Shown: in pieces, positions 1 through 6,276 of the stretch | Position numbering within the stretch: position 1 is the first letter of the stretch | How the letters are laid out: each line of letters starts with the position of its first letter | NCBI GenBank assembly: GCA_000431135.1 | Contig: HF987892.1 | Coordinates: forward strand, 48,640 to 57,940 | Direction of reading: 5' to 3' | DNA: 9,301 bases | Source: Clostridium sp. CAG:590 | GTDB taxonomy: Bacteria > Bacillota > Clostridia > Lachnospirales > Lachnospiraceae | Program-made: the position numbers and the translations under genes | The notes under the pieces: generated by a model | Told to the model about the DNA's origin: nothing | Database searches by the model: none | What the model saw: the letters and a program-made list of their open reading frames with translations, nothing else

Positions 1-39
1 ATGGCGTTCTGTCATACCCGCGCTTCTGTTATGTCGCAT
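1..39 (-). CDS. 5' end of an unidentified gene leaving the window
   Basis: Only the first 13 codons lie in the window, reading MRHNRSAGMTERH from an ATG at 39-37. The start is supported by a strong GGAGG ribosome site (complement of 49-53) placed 9 bases ahead of the ATG. The visible residues are basic and polar and show neither a signal peptide nor a recognisable domain. I do not recognise the gene. It is divergent from rsuA and shares the 40-470 intergenic region with it. The call rests on the ribosome site, the ATG spacing and an open frame to the window edge, so it could still be chance. Confidence 0.5.
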   Translation of the reverse strand, partial: MRHNRSAGMTERH

Positions 40-141
40 AGTCTCTTTCCTCCATCAACAAAACGATTCTTCTATCTCTGTCCCCTCGTTGATATCCTAA
101 ACTTCATAATAGTATTACGATAATTAAACCTCATACCAAAA

Positions 142-168
142 TGTTACAAACTTGTTACAAGTTGTAAT
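142..168. promoter_or_regulatory. Operator-like repeat cluster (TTACAA/TTGTAA)
   Basis: Two imperfect 11-base direct repeats, TGTTACAAACT (142-152) and TGTTACAAGTT (153-163), abut. The second forms overlapping palindromes: AACTTG-TTA-CAAGTT (149-163) and TTACAA-G-TTGTAA (155-167). The 11-base period is about one helical turn, which would put bound protein on one DNA face. The position in a divergent intergenic region suggests a regulator binding site, but the regulator is unknown. Confidence 0.4.
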
Positions 169-293
169 ATAACACTTAACAATCTAAATGTCAATATGTC
201 ATTTTTTACCCTGAAATCCCCTTTTTTCGTACTTTTTGTACATAACCAACAGGATAATCGCACAAAGAACCTACTATAATATGTTAAGATATC

Positions 294-316
294 ATTACAA
301 GTTTGTACAATTGTTG
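294..316. promoter_or_regulatory. Second TTACAA/TTGTACAA operator-like cluster
   Basis: The stretch contains TTACAAG (295-301), the palindrome TTGTACAA (303-310) and a further TTGTTG (311-316). It resembles the cluster at 142-168, sharing TTACAAGTT. Its right end overlaps the candidate -35 of the rsuA promoter (TTGAAA at 314-319), so a protein bound here could block that promoter. This is inferred from sequence similarity between the two clusters. Confidence 0.35.
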
Positions 317-343
317 AAATATTTATACTTATTTTTATATATT
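314..343 (+). promoter_or_regulatory. Candidate sigma-A promoter for rsuA
   Basis: TTGAAA at 314-319 is followed by TATATA (336-341, 16-base spacer) or TATATT (338-343, 18-base spacer). Transcription would start near 348-350 and give a leader of about 120 bases. In such AT-rich DNA similar boxes occur by chance, so confidence is low. Confidence 0.3.
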
Positions 344-454
344 CTGCCAACAAAAACATATCATCCCATCAGCGTAACACCCTCTTTGCATTGGTTGCGT
401 GTATTATAAAATCATGATACACTCAAAAAGCGATAAGAATAATTTCTATATAAT

Positions 455-461
455 AAGGAGG
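455..461 (+). promoter_or_regulatory. Ribosome binding site fixing the GTG start of rsuA
   Basis: AAGGAGG is a near-perfect anti-16S match that ends 9 bases before the GTG at 471. It settles the choice of a GTG start, since the S4 domain begins directly after it (MAVIRIDKYLADAG). Confidence 0.85.
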
Positions 462-470
462 AATTGATTC

Positions 471-1268
471 GTGGCAGTTATTCGAATTGACAAATATCTT
501 GCAGATGCCGGAATCGGCACACGTTCCATTATTAAAAAAGAACTGAAAAAAGGATATGTCACGGTGAATGGGAATACAATCCAAAAACCGGAATATAAAG
601 TAGATCCTTCAACCGATATCATTACTTATCTGAATGAAGAGATTCATCTCGAAGAATACGAATATTACATATTGAACAAACCGGCAGGTTACGTCAGTGC
701 AACCCGGGATAACACAGCTCCAACCGTATGCTCACTTGTTGCTTCCGCCCGCAAGGATTTGGCACCGGTTGGGCGATTAGATAAAGATACCGAGGGATTA
801 CTTCTTATTACTAATGATGGTGTGCTTGCTCACCGTCTGCTTTCGCCAAAACGGCATGTAGATAAGACCTATTTTGCGATCATCAAAGGAATCGTAAAGG
901 ATACCGACGTCGCTGCATTTGCCAACGGGCTGGTTATCGGTGACGAAGATCTGAACGTGGCAATGCCTGCGGCACTTACGTTTTATCCTTACACAGAAGC
1001 ACAGACAAGACAACCTTCTCTTCCGGATCATTTGAAACAACTTGCATTGGATGCAGATAATGATAACCTCTCTTATATAGAAGTAACACTTCATGAAGGG
1101 AAATTTCACCAGGTAAAACGAATGTTTCAGGCAGTTAACAAAGAAGTACTATATCTGAAGCGAATCCGGTTTGGTGCCCTTTGTCTCCCGGAAGATCTTG
1201 CATCAGGGGAAAGTCGTCCTCTTACCGAAGAAGAACGAATGCTTTTGCTGGATTCATCCGGCAATTAA
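471..1268 (+). CDS. rsuA: 16S rRNA pseudouridine synthase, RsuA family
   Basis: This 265-residue protein is predicted to isomerise a uridine of 16S rRNA (position 516 for the E. coli family member) to pseudouridine during small-subunit assembly. An S4 RNA-binding domain covers residues 1-47 (RIDKYLADAGIGTRS). The catalytic domain begins near YYILNKPAGYVSAT (66-78) and carries the family signature GRLDKDTEGLLLITNDG (101-117), in which D104 is the catalytic aspartate. The later motif EGKFHQVKRMF (209-219) is of the RsuA type rather than the NR-V-R-M type of RluB/RluE. Length fits the family, with a somewhat long acidic loop at about 173-200 before the last core strand. It starts with GTG behind a strong ribosome site and seems to be transcribed alone, since tyrA has its own promoter. 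Family is certain; the exact modified base is inferred. Confidence 0.92.
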   Translation: MAVIRIDKYLADAGIGTRSIIKKELKKGYVTVNGNTIQKPEYKVDPSTDIITYLNEEIHLEEYEYYILNKPAGYVSATRDNTAPTVCSLVASARKDLAPVGRLDKDTEGLLLITNDGVLAHRLLSPKRHVDKTYFAIIKGIVKDTDVAAFANGLVIGDEDLNVAMPAALTFYPYTEAQTRQPSLPDHLKQLALDADNDNLSYIEVTLHEGKFHQVKRMFQAVNKEVLYLKRIRFGALCLPEDLASGESRPLTEEERMLLLDSSGN

Positions 1269-1287
1269 ACCATATAAGACAAATCCG

Positions 1288-1307
1288 CACTTTAGCAATT
1301 TAAAGTG
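1288..1307. promoter_or_regulatory. Inverted repeat abutting the tyrA promoter
   Basis: Perfect 7-base arms CACTTTA and TAAAGTG are separated by GCAATT and end exactly where the TTGACA -35 box begins (1308). No U-tract follows and the stem is AT-rich, so it is a poor intrinsic terminator for rsuA. Its placement suits an operator for control of the aromatic genes. The binding protein is unknown. Confidence 0.45.
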
Positions 1308-1336
1308 TTGACATCTTCATTTTCTGATATTACAAT
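1308..1336 (+). promoter_or_regulatory. Strong sigma-A promoter of tyrA-aroA
   Basis: A perfect -35 TTGACA (1308-1313), a 17-base spacer and a -10 TACAAT (1331-1336, five of six bases of the consensus) predict transcription from about 1343. The leader of about 32 bases is too short for a T-box or other large riboswitch, so control probably acts at initiation, possibly through the adjacent inverted repeat. Confidence 0.8.
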
Positions 1337-1374
1337 AAATGCAGTAAATATAATGGAAAACGGAGTGAACATTT

Positions 1375-2478
1375 ATGAATACAAAGGAACATTTCAGCAT
1401 TGGATTTATTGGTCTAGGACTCATTGGCGGTTCCATTGCCAAATCAATCCGACGCATCTTTCCGGATACTGAAATATTAGGCTACGACGTAGATCAGGAA
1501 GCCCTGCGGCTTGCCTTAGACGATCATACATTATCAAAGACTGTAACATCCATCGAAGCTATGCATAATTGCGATTATATCTTTTTATGTGCTCCGGTGC
1601 ATTATAATATCGCATATCTTCCTATATTAAAGCGCATCATGAAAGACAGTTGTATCTTAACCGATGTAGGAAGTGTAAAGAGTGATATCTATCAGGCAAT
1701 TCACGACCAGCAATTAGACGATTACTTTATCGGCGGTCACCCTATGGTCGGCTCCGAACGAAGCGGTTACGAAGCCGCACATGACCGGCTGGTGGAGAAT
1801 GCTTACTACTTTGTAACACCTTCCGAGGCGGTCGCAGATGATAAAGTATCTGCATTCCGGACTTTTATCGAGGATCTGGGTGCAATTCCAATCTTATATA
1901 GTCCGGAACGACATGATGAGATTACAGCATATATCAGTCATATACCACATGTCATTGCTTCCTCTTTAGTGAATTTAGTTGCTGTCCAGGACGATCAGAA
2001 TGGAATGTTAAAGCAACTGGCTGCCGGTGGATTCAAAGATATAACCCGTATTGCTTCCTCAAACCCGGTTGTCTGGGAACATATCCTGTTAAGCAACCCG
2101 GTCAATATAGTAAAGGGATTACAGACATTTCGTAACGAGATTGATACAATGATCGATGCCATTCAGTCCGAAGATGCCCGCGGAATCTATTCTTTCTTTG
2201 ACAGTGCCAAGGATTACCGCAATTCCATTCCGGAACATGCGACCGGTGTGATCCGGGTAAATTACGAAGTATACATTGATATTCCGGATGTTCCAAATGC
2301 AATCGCAAAGGCAGTAAACATCATCGGCGATGCCGGAATTAACCTGAAAAATATTGGCATCACACATAACAGAGAAGATAATGAAGGTGTATTACGGCTT
2401 TCTTTCTATGATAACGACAGTGCAATCGCTGCCGCAGAACAATTAAAGCAACATCAATATACAGTTTATGAACGATAG
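1375..2478 (+). CDS. tyrA: Prephenate dehydrogenase with C-terminal ACT domain
   Basis: The 367-residue enzyme oxidatively decarboxylates prephenate to 4-hydroxyphenylpyruvate, the committed step to tyrosine, in the cytosol. The N-terminal Rossmann fold shows GLGLIGGS (13-20) with an acidic residue after the second strand (GYDVD, 36-40), which favours NAD+ over NADP+. DVGSVK (97-102) and HPMVGSERSGYE (122-133) are hallmark TyrA motifs; H122 corresponds to the catalytic histidine. GFKDITRIASSNP (219-231) supplies the prephenate-binding arginine R225. The C-terminal region from about 293 to 365 has ACT-domain character (PNAIAKAVNIIGDAGINL), suggesting feedback inhibition by an aromatic amino acid, probably tyrosine. 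It is first in the operon with aroA. The ATG at 1375 follows a CGGAG ribosome site. Confidence 0.95.
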   Translation: MNTKEHFSIGFIGLGLIGGSIAKSIRRIFPDTEILGYDVDQEALRLALDDHTLSKTVTSIEAMHNCDYIFLCAPVHYNIAYLPILKRIMKDSCILTDVGSVKSDIYQAIHDQQLDDYFIGGHPMVGSERSGYEAAHDRLVENAYYFVTPSEAVADDKVSAFRTFIEDLGAIPILYSPERHDEITAYISHIPHVIASSLVNLVAVQDDQNGMLKQLAAGGFKDITRIASSNPVVWEHILLSNPVNIVKGLQTFRNEIDTMIDAIQSEDARGIYSFFDSAKDYRNSIPEHATGVIRVNYEVYIDIPDVPNAIAKAVNIIGDAGINLKNIGITHNREDNEGVLRLSFYDNDSAIAAAEQLKQHQYTVYER

Positions 2479-2481
2479 GAG
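2477..2481 (+). promoter_or_regulatory. aroA ribosome site overlapping the tyrA stop
   Basis: AGGAG overlaps the last two bases of the tyrA TAG stop (2476-2478) and lies 10 bases before the ATG at 2492. It implies translational coupling. It also favours 2492 over the upstream in-frame ATG at 2468, which would overlap tyrA and has no ribosome site. Confidence 0.75.
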
Positions 2482-2491
2482 AAGAAACATC

Positions 2492-3772
2492 ATGCAGATC
2501 AGACATTTTAACCAGTTACGTGGAGAACTTACTGTTCCCGGTGACAAGTCCATTTCTCACAGAAGTATTATGCTTGGTTCCCTTGCCAGAGGAACAACCG
2601 AAGTAACCGGATTCTTACAAGGAGCCGATTGTCTATCTTCCATCTCCTGTTTCCGGAAAATGGGAATTACAATCGAGAACGATCCTGCTACCAATACTGT
2701 ACGAATTCACGGCAACGGTTTACACGGTCTGACCGCCCCTTCTGCCACCTTAGATGTTGGAAACAGTGGTACTACAACCCGTTTAATGTCCGGTATCTTA
2801 GCTGCACAGCCATTTACCTCTACGGTAGATGGGGACGCTTCTATTCGTAAACGTCCTATGGGCCGGATCATGAAGCCCCTTTCTTTGATGGGGGCCTCTT
2901 TCCACAGTCTGGAGACAGAACAATGTGCTCCATTTACCGTATCCGGCGGTCATCTTCATGGAATCCATTATGATTCCCCTGTTGCTTCCGCGCAGGTCAA
3001 GTCCGCAATCCTGTTAGCCGGGTTATATGCAGAAGGCGCAACCAGCGTGACTGAACCGGCACTATCCAGAAATCATACGGAATTAATGTTTGAATCGTTC
3101 GGAGTTGATATCAGAAGCGAAGGAACGACCGCTACTGTCAGACCTGCAGCCGAACTACATGCGCAGCATATTGAAGTTCCTGGTGACATTTCCTCTGCGG
3201 CATATTTCATTGTCGCCGGGCTGATCACTCCGAATTCCGAGATCACGATACGCCATGTCGGGATCAATCCGACCAGAGACGGTATTCTTACTGTATGTAG
3301 GAATATGGGTGCAGATATTACACTCTCTAATGTGAAACAGGATGTTGGAGAACCGGTTGCCGATATTACCGTACGCACCAGCAGTCTGCACGGTTGTACC
3401 ATTGAAGGTGATATCATTCCAAAATTGATCGACGAGATCCCGGTTATCGCCATTATGGCTGCATTTGCCGATGGAACGACCACGATCAAAGATGCACAGG
3501 AGCTGAAAGTCAAAGAATCCAACCGGATTGATGTTATGGTCGATAACCTGTCTGCCATGGGAGTGGATATTGAAGCAACCGACGACGGTATGATCATTCA
3601 TGGCGGCAAGCCTCTTCATGCTGCTACGATCGATTCCAGACTCGATCACCGGATTGCTATGAGTTTTGCTATTGCCGGCGGTCTTGCAGATGGGGATACC
3701 GAGATCCTTGGTGCCGAATGTGTTAATATCTCTTATCCGACCTTCTATGAAGATTTACAGAAATTGGGATAA
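2492..3772 (+). CDS. aroA: 3-phosphoshikimate 1-carboxyvinyltransferase (EPSP synthase)
   Basis: This 426-residue enzyme joins phosphoenolpyruvate to shikimate 3-phosphate, the penultimate step to chorismate. It begins MQIRHFNQLRGELTVPGDKS, the typical family N-terminus, which agrees with the start at 2492. Ligand-binding motifs are complete: GDKSISHRS (17-25; K19, S20, R24), GNSGTTTR (90-97), RPMGR (121-125), SAQVK (166-170), RNHTE (193-197), catalytic D314 in KLIDEIP, KESNR (341-345) with E342 and R345, and DHR (385-387). The SAQ-K and R-x-H-T-E signatures are those of class II enzymes, yet the glycine of NSGTT, which is replaced by alanine in the best-known glyphosate-insensitive enzyme, is kept. 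Sensitivity therefore cannot be predicted from the motifs. It is coupled to tyrA with a 13-base gap. Confidence 0.96.
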   Translation: MQIRHFNQLRGELTVPGDKSISHRSIMLGSLARGTTEVTGFLQGADCLSSISCFRKMGITIENDPATNTVRIHGNGLHGLTAPSATLDVGNSGTTTRLMSGILAAQPFTSTVDGDASIRKRPMGRIMKPLSLMGASFHSLETEQCAPFTVSGGHLHGIHYDSPVASAQVKSAILLAGLYAEGATSVTEPALSRNHTELMFESFGVDIRSEGTTATVRPAAELHAQHIEVPGDISSAAYFIVAGLITPNSEITIRHVGINPTRDGILTVCRNMGADITLSNVKQDVGEPVADITVRTSSLHGCTIEGDIIPKLIDEIPVIAIMAAFADGTTTIKDAQELKVKESNRIDVMVDNLSAMGVDIEATDDGMIIHGGKPLHAATIDSRLDHRIAMSFAIAGGLADGDTEILGAECVNISYPTFYEDLQKLG

Positions 3773-3829
3773 AAGCAGAACGCATTCCAAACACCATTAT
3801 ATAAAAATTCTTTACAGGGACGTTATATC

Positions 3830-4756
3830 ATGAAAGTAAACAAAATCAGAAATTCATTTTTTCTTGTGCTTGCCGCCCTGATTTGGGGTGTTGCATTTGT
3901 AGCACAGACAACCGGTGCCAAAGCAACCGGACCATATACCTTTAACTGCATCCGCTCCTTTATCGGCGGTATTTTTCTACTTCCGATCATTAACATATCA
4001 GACCGCAGGAACGGCAATCCCGTTCCTTCCCCACAACAGAAAAAAAACCTCCTGACCGGAGGTATCTGTTGTGGATGTATTCTGTTTGTTGCAACTACCT
4101 TACAGCAGCTTGGTCTATACTTTGGTGTACCTGCCGGCAAAGCCGGATTCTTCACCGCCTGCTACATACTGATCGTACCGATTCTCGGTCTGTTCTTCCA
4201 TAAACGCTGTGGACTTAAGATCTGGATCGGTGTTGTTCTTGCAGTTGCAGGATTATATCTTCTCTGTATGGACGAAGGTGGTTTTTCATTACAATTACGG
4301 GATATTCTTGTGCTGATCTGTGCGGTTGTGTTTGCCTGCCACATCTTAACTATCGACCATTTTTCGCCATTAGTGGACGGCGTTAAACTGTCATGTATTC
4401 AGTTTTTTGTGTGCGGTATTCTCGGGTTAATTCCAATGTTCTTTGCAGATATGCATCACTCAATCGCAGGTATCCAGGCCTGGCTCCCCTCTTTTGGCAG
4501 TATGGATGCCTGGATTCCTCTGCTATATGCCGGTGTACTGTCCAGCGGCGTTGGTTACACCCTGCAAATTGTTGGACAGAATGGACTGAATCCAACCATT
4601 GCCTCTCTGCTAATGAGCTTAGAATCTGTATTTTCCGTGCTTGCCGGATGGATAATACTCGGACAATCCATGAATGCACAGGAATTATCCGGATGTGTGC
4701 TTATCTTTATTGCGATCGTATTAGCCCAGATAACGAATGAGCCCTTTCCAACCTGA
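3830..4756 (+). CDS. EamA/DMT-superfamily permease, ten helices
   Basis: The 308-residue protein is a drug/metabolite transporter of the inner membrane with two EamA repeats (about 9-146 and 157-300), each with five hydrophobic helices. Characteristic features are FFLVLAALIWGVAFVAQ (10-26) in helix 1, PAGKAGFFTACYILIVPILG (101-120) at the end of repeat 1, and NPTIASLLMSLESVFSVLAG (254-273) followed by WIILGQ in repeat 2. The ATG at 3830 has an AGGGA ribosome site about 9 bases upstream. It lies 57 bases after aroA with no clear promoter or terminator between, so cotranscription is likely. The substrate is unknown. The superfamily includes the aromatic amino acid exporter YddG, so export of an aromatic compound is possible but only suggested by context. 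The stop codon sits at the edge of the foreign PTS fragment, so the last residues (ITNEPFPT) may have been altered by that event. Confidence 0.85.
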   Translation: MKVNKIRNSFFLVLAALIWGVAFVAQTTGAKATGPYTFNCIRSFIGGIFLLPIINISDRRNGNPVPSPQQKKNLLTGGICCGCILFVATTLQQLGLYFGVPAGKAGFFTACYILIVPILGLFFHKRCGLKIWIGVVLAVAGLYLLCMDEGGFSLQLRDILVLICAVVFACHILTIDHFSPLVDGVKLSCIQFFVCGILGLIPMFFADMHHSIAGIQAWLPSFGSMDAWIPLLYAGVLSSGVGYTLQIVGQNGLNPTIASLLMSLESVFSVLAGWIILGQSMNAQELSGCVLIFIAIVLAQITNEPFPT

Positions 4757-4924
4757 CAGGAAACCAAGTCCAATCGTATCGAACCAGAATACATTGTTCA
4801 GAGCATGATGCAAACCGGTTGGGATCAACAGACGGTTCATGAATGCGTAGATACCTACGCCAACTACATCCAGACCAACAATTGCCTCGCCAAGAGATAC
4901 CAATGCACCGAACAACAACGGCCA
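4757..4924 (-). pseudogene. Internal fragment of a PTS EIIC gene (glucose/GlcNAc family)
   Basis: The minus strand encodes about 55 residues that match the middle of a sugar PTS membrane subunit of the NagE/PtsG type. They run from WPLLFGALVSLGEAIVG through GVGIYAFMNRLLIPTGLHH to NNVFWFDTIGLG. NRLLIPTGLHHALN is the well-conserved sugar-channel segment of that family. Everything else of the roughly 400-residue domain is missing: family similarity stops just after the permease stop codon on one side, and after W at 4924-4922 on the other. The fragment has no internal stop or frameshift, so it is young or under selection. An open frame of 76 codons (4951-4721) spans it but starts and ends in unrelated sequence. 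It lies between two convergent genes. The 113 bases from 4925 to 5037 hold nothing I recognise. Confidence 0.75.
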
Positions 4925-5037
4925 GTGCTGTGATTCCGCCGGTACCATCATTTGTCCACATCCCTTATTGCACTTTGGTACAACCTATGCATGTGCCTTC
5001 ACACATCGTCCGTCCCTTACGCTGCAAGGGTAATCAT

Positions 5038-6135
5038 TTATTTGCGCGGGTGCTTCAGCGAAACAGCAACCGCAATTGCCCCAAACGCACAGCCTGCAAC
5101 CGGCCACAGAATCCAACTTCTTCCCCAATCATTGGTATAGAAACTGAATCCAAGATAAATAGCACACATCAGGCACCAATAAATCCCTGCAATCTGACCC
5201 ATCCTGTCCGCTCCTTCTCTCTTTGCCAGCTTCTTATCTTTGGTATAATCCTGCTCCTGTAATAAAATATTATAAGTTCCCATACGTATTCCTGCCTGAA
5301 CAAATAAAAATACAGAAACAGCGAGTACTCCAAACATAATTATGCCCTGCACCTCATCAGTATAATCTTTCATCGTTGTGTATCCCAAAAACGTCTCTGC
5401 TAACATACACAATACAACCGCCAGAATTACCAGAATAACACCTATTGTAATATGAATATTGAATATCTCTTGATACCCTTTCTTCTTATCTGTGATCAGC
5501 AGCTTGATATCATCCGGAAGGAGAAAATCCTCTTTTTCCAAATATTCATATATGTGGAGACGCAAGCCAGACATTATGAACAACATAACAGCAGTTCCAA
5601 GTAGTAGAAACATAACAGTTCCTGCTGCAGTATCCTGAATGTCCTCCGGTGCCCCCAGTCTTTTTGTAATCATAATTGCAATACAAGAAAATGCAAAACT
5701 TAATAGACATAAACATACCCCTATTGCAATCCGTTTGCCCGATTTCTCTCTCACTTCCATATAAGAATCTACTTCATTCTTGGTGAGTTCTTTTCTGAAA
5801 TTATTCTCCCTGGTATTTTCACTATTGCTTTCAGATCGTTCATTAAACTCTGCATCTGCCATACCACTTTTTCTACTATTACTCGAATCGTATATAGAAT
5901 CTCCGGCAATTGTACTCTCCGTATTCTCCACCGTATCAACAGTCTCTTTCAATAAATAATCTGTTGATACCCCAAATATCTGACTCATCAGCACAATCTT
6001 ATCCAGATCCGGTGTGGACTGCCCCGACTCCCATTTGCTAACCGCCTGCCGGCTGATCTGCATCTTCTCCGCAAACTGTTCCTGGGATAAACCAAGCTTC
6101 CGGCGTTCGTTGAAAATCTTTTCTGATAAATTCAT
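5038..6135 (-). CDS. XRE-family regulator with six predicted membrane helices
   Basis: This protein has 365 residues from the ATG at 6135. Residues 6-62 form an HTH_3/XRE DNA-binding domain (LGLSQEQFAEKM, then the recognition segment ISRQAVSKWESG, then FGVSTDYLL). A polar, Ser/Asn/Glu-rich linker (about 65-130) leads to six hydrophobic segments near 134-156, 170-189, 228-248, 264-281, 315-333 and 340-358. The membrane part looks like three repeated helix pairs: MSGLRLHIYEYLEKEDF (188-204) after the second helix parallels QAGIRMGTYNILLQEQDY (280-297) after the fourth. It is probably a membrane-anchored transcription factor that senses the envelope; the ligand and targets are unknown. An ATG 33 bases upstream (6168) is possible, but 6135 has the better ribosome site. 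The last gene on the minus strand here, it is separated from queA by 141 bases and converges on the permease gene. Confidence 0.85.
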   Translation of the reverse strand: MNLSEKIFNERRKLGLSQEQFAEKMQISRQAVSKWESGQSTPDLDKIVLMSQIFGVSTDYLLKETVDTVENTESTIAGDSIYDSSNSRKSGMADAEFNERSESNSENTRENNFRKELTKNEVDSYMEVREKSGKRIAIGVCLCLLSFAFSCIAIMITKRLGAPEDIQDTAAGTVMFLLLGTAVMLFIMSGLRLHIYEYLEKEDFLLPDDIKLLITDKKKGYQEIFNIHITIGVILVILAVVLCMLAETFLGYTTMKDYTDEVQGIIMFGVLAVSVFLFVQAGIRMGTYNILLQEQDYTKDKKLAKREGADRMGQIAGIYWCLMCAIYLGFSFYTNDWGRSWILWPVAGCAFGAIAVAVSLKHPRK

Positions 6136-6144
6136 ATTCAATTT

Positions 6145-6150
6145 CTCCTT
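6145..6150 (-). promoter_or_regulatory. Ribosome site deciding the XRE gene start
   Basis: On the minus strand AAGGAG lies 9 bases before the ATG at 6135-6133 and within the coding stretch of the longer alternative start at 6168. The shorter product begins MNLSEKIFNERRKLGLSQEQ, the usual beginning of this regulator family. The 6168 start has a weaker AGAGGAAAG upstream. Confidence 0.65.
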
Positions 6151-6191
6151 TTGCTCATTTTTTCCCATCGTATACTTTCCTCTGTATTTCT

Positions 6192-6220
6192 TCTACCAAG
6201 TCTACCTTGAAATTTGTCAA
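6192..6220 (-). promoter_or_regulatory. Candidate XRE promoter with tandem 9-base repeat
   Basis: On the minus strand a consensus TTGACA (complement of 6215-6220) points toward the XRE gene. At the expected -10 distance only the weak GGTAGA is found. Two tandem 9-base units, TCTACCAAG and TCTACCTTG on the plus strand (6192-6200 and 6201-6209), fill the spacer and the -10 position. This would suit an activated or autoregulated promoter. The TTGACA is clear; the rest is inference. Confidence 0.4.
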
Positions 6221-6276
6221 CCGACAGTTGCAACCCTTGATTTTACTATGTTTGTCCCTATCATTTTCTATTACAT

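Larger units (their letters stand above)
40..470. other. AT-rich divergent intergenic region
   Basis: This 431-base stretch separates the divergent gene at the left edge from rsuA. It is very AT-rich. It holds two clusters of TTACAA/TTGTAA repeats (142-168 and 294-316), a candidate promoter for rsuA (314-343), and an isolated TATAAT at 275-280 without a convincing -35 partner. I see no structured RNA or riboswitch consensus. An open frame on the minus strand (144-359) has no ribosome site or coding character and is not called. Confidence 0.6.

Noticed and set aside
1..123. Plus-strand open frame from the window edge to a stop at 121-123
   Set aside because: It lies antisense to a better-supported minus-strand start with a good ribosome site, and its residues show no recognisable domain.
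275..280. Perfect TATAAT as the rsuA -10 box
   Set aside because: No acceptable -35 hexamer at 16-18 bases and no extended -10; common by chance in this composition.
144..359. 71-codon minus-strand open frame in the intergenic region
   Set aside because: AT-rich, no ribosome site, no family resemblance, and it overlaps the promoter and operator-like sequences.
3155..3649. Long antisense open frames within aroA
   Set aside because: Shadows of a well-conserved gene, with no independent domain or start signal.
4965..5006. Minus-strand 13-codon peptide MCEGTCIGCTKVQ with a CxxxCxxC pattern
   Set aside because: Too short to be a radical SAM or metal-binding protein, and no remnant of such a gene is seen around it; probably chance.
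5010..5030. CCCTT/AAGGG inverted repeat as a bidirectional terminator between the convergent genes
   Set aside because: Only a 5-bp stem and no T-run on either side.
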